10,069 bases of DNA from an uncultured Planctomycetaceae bacterium (lineage in GTDB: Bacteria; Planctomycetota; Planctomycetia; Pirellulales; UBA1268), in NCBI GenBank assembly GCA_903949225.1, contig CAJAYZ010000798.1:1-10069 (forward strand), given 5' to 3'. Position 1 is the first letter of the stretch, and every line of letters starts with the position of its first letter. The translations under genes were made by a program, and so were the position numbers. Below are positions 6,021 to 10,069 of the stretch, piece after piece. A model generated the notes under the pieces. That model had not been told where the DNA came from. It saw only the letters and a list, made by a program, of their open reading frames with translations, and ran no database searches.

Positions 6021-7520
6021 ATGGGCGAGCCGAATCATTGGGAGACCGTGGCAGGAATCGTCGCCGGGGTAGCCCGTGGAGCCGTCGCTCCGGTGGACGT
6101 GGTAACGGAGGCGGTCGATCGTTGCCGCCGCGCCCACGCCGGTCTCAATGCTCTCGTGCAGTCCCGCGGCGCCGAGGCGATCGCGGATGCTTCCCGGCTC
6201 GCCGACGCGGCGCCCGGGCCTTTGGCCGGCGTGCCGGTGAGCGTCAAGGAATGCTTTGCCGTCCGCGGGCTGGTCACGACCCTCGGGATTCGTGGCCGGG
6301 CGTCGGCGCTCGACCGGGATGACGCTGGAATCGTGACTCGATTGCAGGCCGCCGGAGCGATCGTCATCGGAAAGGGGAACGTGCCCCAAGCGCTCTACCT
6401 CCACGAGACCGACAATCCCGTGTGGGGAAGGACCGTTCACCCGACCGATGCCCAACGGGGCCCGGGAGGGAGCAGTGGCGGGGATGCGGCGCTCGTCGCC
6501 GCCGGGTGTGTGCCGTTTGCCATCGGGACTGATCTGGCCGGCAGCATCCGCCAACCGGCACACTCCTGCGGGATCGTCGGCCTCCTGCCGCGCGCGGAAA
6601 CGCTCGGCGGAGGCGGAGCCTTCGAGACGATGCCACGGCTCGTCGGCCAGCGATCACGGGCCGGTTTCCTCGCGCGGACGGTCGACGATGCCGAGGCAGG
6701 ATTCCGTGGGCTGTGTGGATCAGCTGTCGTTGGAGCCCCTCCGGTCCATCGTCTCCGGGTGGGGTGGTGGGACGAGGCCGGCCCTCTGGCCCCCTCCGCG
6801 GCGGTCCGCCGGGCCGTCGCCTTGGCGGTCGAACGTCTCGCTGCCGCCGGGGCCACCGTGACCCGACTCGATCCCGAGGTGGCCGCTGAGGCCGCCTGGG
6901 TGCATCTCGGCATCCTTTCGGTGGACGGCGGCGCTGACATCCGCCGGTTGTTCGCCGGGGAGCGACCGATCGACCCGGTCCGTCGCCTCCTCGCTCTGGC
7001 GGGGATCCCGGGATGGGCACGGGGCATCGTTGCCGGGGCGTGCGTCTGGGGGGGGCGTGCCCTCGAGGCTCGAGCGCTGCGTCGAACCGGCCCCCGGAGC
7101 GCGGCCGCGCGAGAGGCCCTCCTCGGGAGCCGGGGCCCGATCGAGGCTACCGTGGCGCGTTGGGCGACGGCCCACGACTGCATTGTCTGCCCGGTCTCCG
7201 CGCTCCCGGCGCTCCGTCACGGCTCGGCGTCGCGCCTCCTTCTGGCAGCAGCTCCCTGTCTCCTCGCGAATCTTCTCGACCTCGCGGCAGGCGCGGTGCC
7301 GGTCACCGCGGTGCGGGGCGACGAGGAGTCGGGGCGGCCCCGGTCGAACGACCCTGTCGAGGTCGCGGCTATCGAGACCGATCGCGGCAGTGCCGGATTA
7401 CCGGTCGCGGTGCAGGTCATCGCGCTCGATCGCCGCCCCGGCACCGCCGAGGCGATCGTGCTCGGAGTGATGCGCGAGATCGCCGGCCGTGGCGGCGTCA
7501 CTTCGCCAATCGTTGGCTGA
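6021..7520 (+). CDS. Amidase signature enzyme resembling fatty-acid amide hydrolase
   Basis: This 499-residue hydrolase cleaves an amide bond with a Ser-cisSer-Lys triad. K76 lies in GVPVSVKECF, the cis-serine S151 in GPGGSSGGD, and the nucleophile S175 in GTDLAGSIRQPA. The spacings (75 and 24 residues) equal those of mammalian FAAH (K142, S217, S241). Other FAAH-like stretches are NVPQ, HETDNPVWGRTVHP, CGIVGLLP, RVGWWDEAGPLAPS, NLLDLAAGAVPVTAV and GLPVAVQVIAL. These are closer to FAAH than to GatA, so I do not call it the Glu-tRNA(Gln) amidotransferase subunit, and no gatB or gatC is nearby. FAAH carries an N-terminal membrane helix, which is absent here, so this should be soluble unless it binds membranes peripherally. 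The substrate is unknown; a lipid or aryl amide is inference. It lies 35 bp after the membrane protein gene, and its last 23 bases overlap the convergent wspF. Confidence 0.92.
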   Translation: MGEPNHWETVAGIVAGVARGAVAPVDVVTEAVDRCRRAHAGLNALVQSRGAEAIADASRLADAAPGPLAGVPVSVKECFAVRGLVTTLGIRGRASALDRDDAGIVTRLQAAGAIVIGKGNVPQALYLHETDNPVWGRTVHPTDAQRGPGGSSGGDAALVAAGCVPFAIGTDLAGSIRQPAHSCGIVGLLPRAETLGGGGAFETMPRLVGQRSRAGFLARTVDDAEAGFRGLCGSAVVGAPPVHRLRVGWWDEAGPLAPSAAVRRAVALAVERLAAAGATVTRLDPEVAAEAAWVHLGILSVDGGADIRRLFAGERPIDPVRRLLALAGIPGWARGIVAGACVWGGRALEARALRRTGPRSAAAREALLGSRGPIEATVARWATAHDCIVCPVSALPALRHGSASRLLLAAAPCLLANLLDLAAGAVPVTAVRGDEESGRPRSNDPVEVAAIETDRGSAGLPVAVQVIALDRRPGTAEAIVLGVMREIAGRGGVTSPIVG

Positions 7521-8502
7521 TCGCCTGGGACATCTTGGCGACCGGAAGCACTTCGCAGGCTGCGTTGAGTTCGATCGCGGCCTTCGGCATGCTCCAGACC
7601 ACGCTGCTCGACTGATCCTGGGCGATCGTGTGCCAACCGCGGGCCCGAAGGGCGAGCAGTCCCTTGGCGCCGTCGGTCCCCATGCCCGTGAGGAGGATCG
7701 CCGTGCCGGCCTGGGGCCAGCATTCGGCCACGCTCCAGAAGAAGACATCGACGCTCGGCCTGAAGAAGAGGTGTTTAGGTTCCTCGCGGTAGGCGAGGGT
7801 CCGATCCTTGTTGAAGATCAGGTGGTCGTTGGTGCCGGCGACGAGCACGTCCCCGGCCAGGGGCATTTGGCCGTCCTCGACCACCCGCACCGATCGTCCG
7901 GTTCGGTCCCCGAGCCATTTTGCCAACCCCGGTGCGAAGGCCATGTCGACGTGCTGCACGATCAGCACGGCAACATTCCAGTCGACGGGGAGTGGCTGGA
8001 GAATCTCGGAGATCGCCTTCGGTCCGCCGGTTGAGGCGCCGATGAGGAGCAGTTTGGGCGGGCCGGACGGAGCAGCCACCCGGCTGGTACGACGGGCATC
8101 GGGGGACGCGCCGACCAATTTGCCGATCATGGCGATCTTGTCGACGAGCGCCTGGGCCCCCTGAACCTCGCCCGACGGACCGAGCACAGGCGTGTCGACG
8201 GCATCGAGCGCACCGTGCCCCATGGCCTCGTAGACCAAGGAAATATTGCCGCTCACCGTCGCGGTGACCACGAGGATCGCGCACGGGGAGGAGAGCATGA
8301 TCTGCCGGGTGGCCTGGACGCCATCCATGTGCGGCATGAGCAGATCCATGAGGATCAGGTCTGGGCGGTCGCGCTTGGCCGCGGCCACCGCCTCGACACC
8401 GTCGCTGGCCGTCCAGGCGATCTCATGGTCTGTCAGGCCGGTGACAATCCGACGCAGAGCCTCGCTCGCGGCCCGCACGTCATTGACGATTCCGATTCGC
8501 AC
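7498..8502 (-). CDS. wspF: CheB-type protein-glutamate methylesterase, WspF-like
   Basis: The 334-residue protein has a receiver domain (about 1-120), a linker and a CheB methylesterase domain (about 150-334). It would remove methyl groups from glutamates of a chemoreceptor. The phosphoacceptor is D53 in LMDLLMPHMDG. The esterase triad is S157 in GASTGG, H184 in IVQHVD and D277 in GMGTDG. The opening RIGIVND (Asn7-Asp8 instead of two acidic residues) and EAMGHGALDAVDTPVLG, with Thr104 where receivers usually have Lys, match what I remember of Pseudomonas WspF rather than classical CheB. It follows the hybrid kinase after 31 bp, in the same order as wspE-wspF. In the Wsp pathway WspF lowers receptor signalling. 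The GTG at 8502 is preferred because a G-run precedes it; an upstream in-frame GTG at 8550 overlaps the kinase gene. The wspF assignment is less certain than the CheB family. Confidence 0.9.
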   Translation of the reverse strand: MRIGIVNDVRAASEALRRIVTGLTDHEIAWTASDGVEAVAAAKRDRPDLILMDLLMPHMDGVQATRQIMLSSPCAILVVTATVSGNISLVYEAMGHGALDAVDTPVLGPSGEVQGAQALVDKIAMIGKLVGASPDARRTSRVAAPSGPPKLLLIGASTGGPKAISEILQPLPVDWNVAVLIVQHVDMAFAPGLAKWLGDRTGRSVRVVEDGQMPLAGDVLVAGTNDHLIFNKDRTLAYREEPKHLFFRPSVDVFFWSVAECWPQAGTAILLTGMGTDGAKGLLALRARGWHTIAQDQSSSVVWSMPKAAIELNAACEVLPVAKMSQAISQRLAK

Positions 8503-8506
8503 ACTG

Positions 8507-8515
8507 CCCCCCCCC
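8507..8515 (-). repeat. Run of nine G at the wspF start
   Basis: On the coding strand nine consecutive G residues end four bases before the GTG at 8502. They may act as the Shine-Dalgarno sequence for that start. If translation begins instead at the GTG at 8550, the run lies inside the coding sequence as Gly-Gly-Gly, where slippage would shift the frame. Confidence 0.7.
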
Positions 8516-8533
8516 AAGGTGGCCGCCCGCGGT

Positions 8534-10069
8534 TCACGCGTTCGGTTCACCGATCAGGTCGATGATCGTGGATATGAAAGTCTGGTCGTGAAAACTGGTC
8601 TTGGTCAGGTAGCGGTTCGCCCCGGCATCGAGTCCACGGATCCGATCGCTCTCCCGATCCTTGTAGGAGACGATCACCACGGGAAGGTCCTTGCGGACGG
8701 GGTCCCCCTTGATGAGGGACACCAAGCCGATCCCGTCGAGCCTGGGCATGTCGACGTCGCTGACTACCAGATCGTAGTCGCCACCACGGATTGCATTCCA
8801 GCCGTCCATGCCATCCACGGCAACGTCGACATCGAAACCCCGCGAATGGAGCAGTTGACGCTCCAGTTCCCGGACGGTGACGGAATCGTCAACGACCAAA
8901 ACCCGCTTCGTCCGACGGGCCCGACGGACCAGATGCTCGAAGTCAACCCGCGACAACCTCCGCCCCATCAGCATGTTGTCGATCGAGAGAACGAGATCCT
9001 CGACGTCGACGATCAGCACCGGATCGCCGTTTTCCAGGAGGGAGGCGCTGCTGATGTCGGCGACCTTCCCGAGTCGGCGATCGAGGGGGCGGACTTCGAG
9101 ATCCCGCTCTCCGAGGAAGGCGTCGACGATCATACCGAACTGTTGCCCCCGGTCGCTGACGACGACGACCGGCATCGGGGCGGGCGGGCTGGCCCCCGTT
9201 CCGGTGCCCAGAATCTGCTCGGCCATCACCAATCCGATCGATTCGTCGTCCCGACGAAAGAATTGCCGTCCCTCGACGGTGCGCACGTCGGCCTGATCGA
9301 CGAATTGGATGTTGTCGATCCGCGTCAAAGGAAACGCGTAGGGCTCGCCGGCCACCTCGACCAGCAGGGCGCGGACAACCGACATCGTGATCGGTAGTTG
9401 GAGCGTGAACACCGTCTGGCGGCCGGCTTGGCTGGAGACCCGGACACCGCCACCGACCGCCTTTACCATGCTCTGGACGACGTCGAGCCCGACCCCGCGT
9501 CCGGAGATCTCCGTGACCCGTTCCCGAGTGGAGAAGCCGGGCAGGAACATGAACTCCATCACCTCCGATTCGGTGAGGCGTTCGGCGACGTGTCGGGGGA
9601 CGAGGTCGCGTTCCACGGCGCGGGCTCGAAGCCGCTCGACATCGATGCCCCGGCCATCGTCGGTGATGAGGATCTGCAGCATCCCGGCGCGGTGACGGGC
9701 TTCGAGGACGATTTTGCCGGACGGGGGCTTGCCGGCGGCGATCCGCTCGTCGGGGGGCTCGATGCCATGATCGATGGCGTTGCGAACGAGATGCGAGAGC
9801 GGGGCTTCGAGTTTGTCGAGAATGTCGCGATCCACGCCGGTCTGCTCGCCACGCACCTCCAACCGCACCTGTCTGTCGAGCGACCGGGCGAGATCACGGA
9901 CGAGCCTCGGAAACGCGCGGATTCCGTCCGCGAGTGGCCGCATCCGGCTGACGATCACCTCGTGGTGGAGCCGGCCCGAAAGGTCCTCGTTGCGTCGGGC
10001 AAAACTCTCGAAGTCATCGACGTGCTTCATGAGCGTCGTCAACATCGCGTCGGCCCGCGATCGCGCCCG
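8534..10069 (-). CDS. wspE: Hybrid CheA-type histidine kinase with receiver domain, WspE-like (5' end outside window)
   Basis: The visible 511 residues run to the window edge without a start, so the HPt domain carrying the phosphorylated histidine lies outside. Counting from the first visible codon, the order is: end of the dimerisation region with VIVSRMRPLADGIRAFPR; ATPase domain with N-box HLVRNAIDHG (H93, N97), DDGRG at 137-141, FLPGF at 175-179 and SGRGVGLD at 189-196; a CheW-like coupling domain (about 233-363); and a receiver domain (about 388-508) with the acidic pair D394-D395, phosphoacceptor D438 in VSDVDMPRLDG, S468 and K490. Several stretches (SYKDRE, GLDAGAN-YL-K-SFHD, AVDGMDGWNA-R) match Pseudomonas WspE as I remember it. 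WspE phosphorylates the diguanylate cyclase WspR and the methylesterase WspF. The wspF-like gene follows directly. It is certainly a CheA hybrid; the Wsp label is a strong inference, since other chemosensory hybrids share this layout. Confidence 0.93.
   Translation of the reverse strand, partial: RARSRADAMLTTLMKHVDDFESFARRNEDLSGRLHHEVIVSRMRPLADGIRAFPRLVRDLARSLDRQVRLEVRGEQTGVDRDILDKLEAPLSHLVRNAIDHGIEPPDERIAAGKPPSGKIVLEARHRAGMLQILITDDGRGIDVERLRARAVERDLVPRHVAERLTESEVMEFMFLPGFSTRERVTEISGRGVGLDVVQSMVKAVGGGVRVSSQAGRQTVFTLQLPITMSVVRALLVEVAGEPYAFPLTRIDNIQFVDQADVRTVEGRQFFRRDDESIGLVMAEQILGTGTGASPPAPMPVVVVSDRGQQFGMIVDAFLGERDLEVRPLDRRLGKVADISSASLLENGDPVLIVDVEDLVLSIDNMLMGRRLSRVDFEHLVRRARRTKRVLVVDDSVTVRELERQLLHSRGFDVDVAVDGMDGWNAIRGGDYDLVVSDVDMPRLDGIGLVSLIKGDPVRKDLPVVIVSYKDRESDRIRGLDAGANRYLTKTSFHDQTFISTIIDLIGEPNA

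Noticed and set aside
4066..7450. Frequent GATCG and CGATCG sequences
   Set aside because: They mostly coincide with Asp, Ile and Arg codons in coding regions. Without a count against the genome background I cannot say they are enriched or have a function.
8246..9397. + strand open frame of 383 codons opposite wspF and wspE
   Set aside because: It lies antisense to well-supported receiver, CheW and kinase motifs, and has no recognisable domain.

Overview
The window is about 10 kb of high-GC bacterial chromosome with tightly packed genes, no RNA genes, no insertion sequences and no CRISPR array. The gene content and the protein style (a short conserved protein between a BshB1-type deacetylase and a Xer recombinase, a lineage-specific acidic membrane protein, and a FAAH-like amidase) suggest a planctomycete, perhaps of the Pirellulales. 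This is inferred from remembered homologues and has not been tested by a search.

Left part (1-2320). The window opens with the C-terminal DNA-binding helix-turn-helix of a NarL/LuxR-type regulator on the + strand. Converging on it is a minus-strand group read from right to left: a PIG-L/LmbE-type N-acetylglucosaminyl deacetylase (bshB1-like, with a poly-Ser tract encoded by eight TCC codons), a small 77-residue conserved protein, and a Xer-type tyrosine recombinase with all six catalytic residues.

Middle part (2397-7520), + strand. An M32 (Taq-type) zinc carboxypeptidase is transcribed divergently from bshB1, possibly from a promoter so close to the start codon that the mRNA would be leaderless. 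It is followed by a 607-residue protein with an acidic cytoplasmic region, one membrane segment, a Pro/Ala linker and a folded C-terminal domain of unknown role. A 499-residue amidase-signature enzyme comes next, whose catalytic spacing and flanking motifs resemble eukaryotic fatty-acid amide hydrolase (FAAH).

Right part (7498-10069), minus strand. Two genes look like the WspE-WspF pair of the Wsp surface-sensing chemosensory pathway: a hybrid CheA-type kinase with a C-terminal receiver domain (5' end outside the window), then a CheB-type methylesterase. In Pseudomonas the next gene is the diguanylate cyclase wspR. Here that position is taken by the convergent amidase, whose last 23 bases overlap the end of wspF. 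A run of nine G residues lies at the wspF start, between two possible GTG start codons.

The main points of interest are the Wsp-like pair without an adjacent wspR, the G9 tract at the wspF start, the FAAH-like amidase and the uncharacterised single-pass membrane protein.
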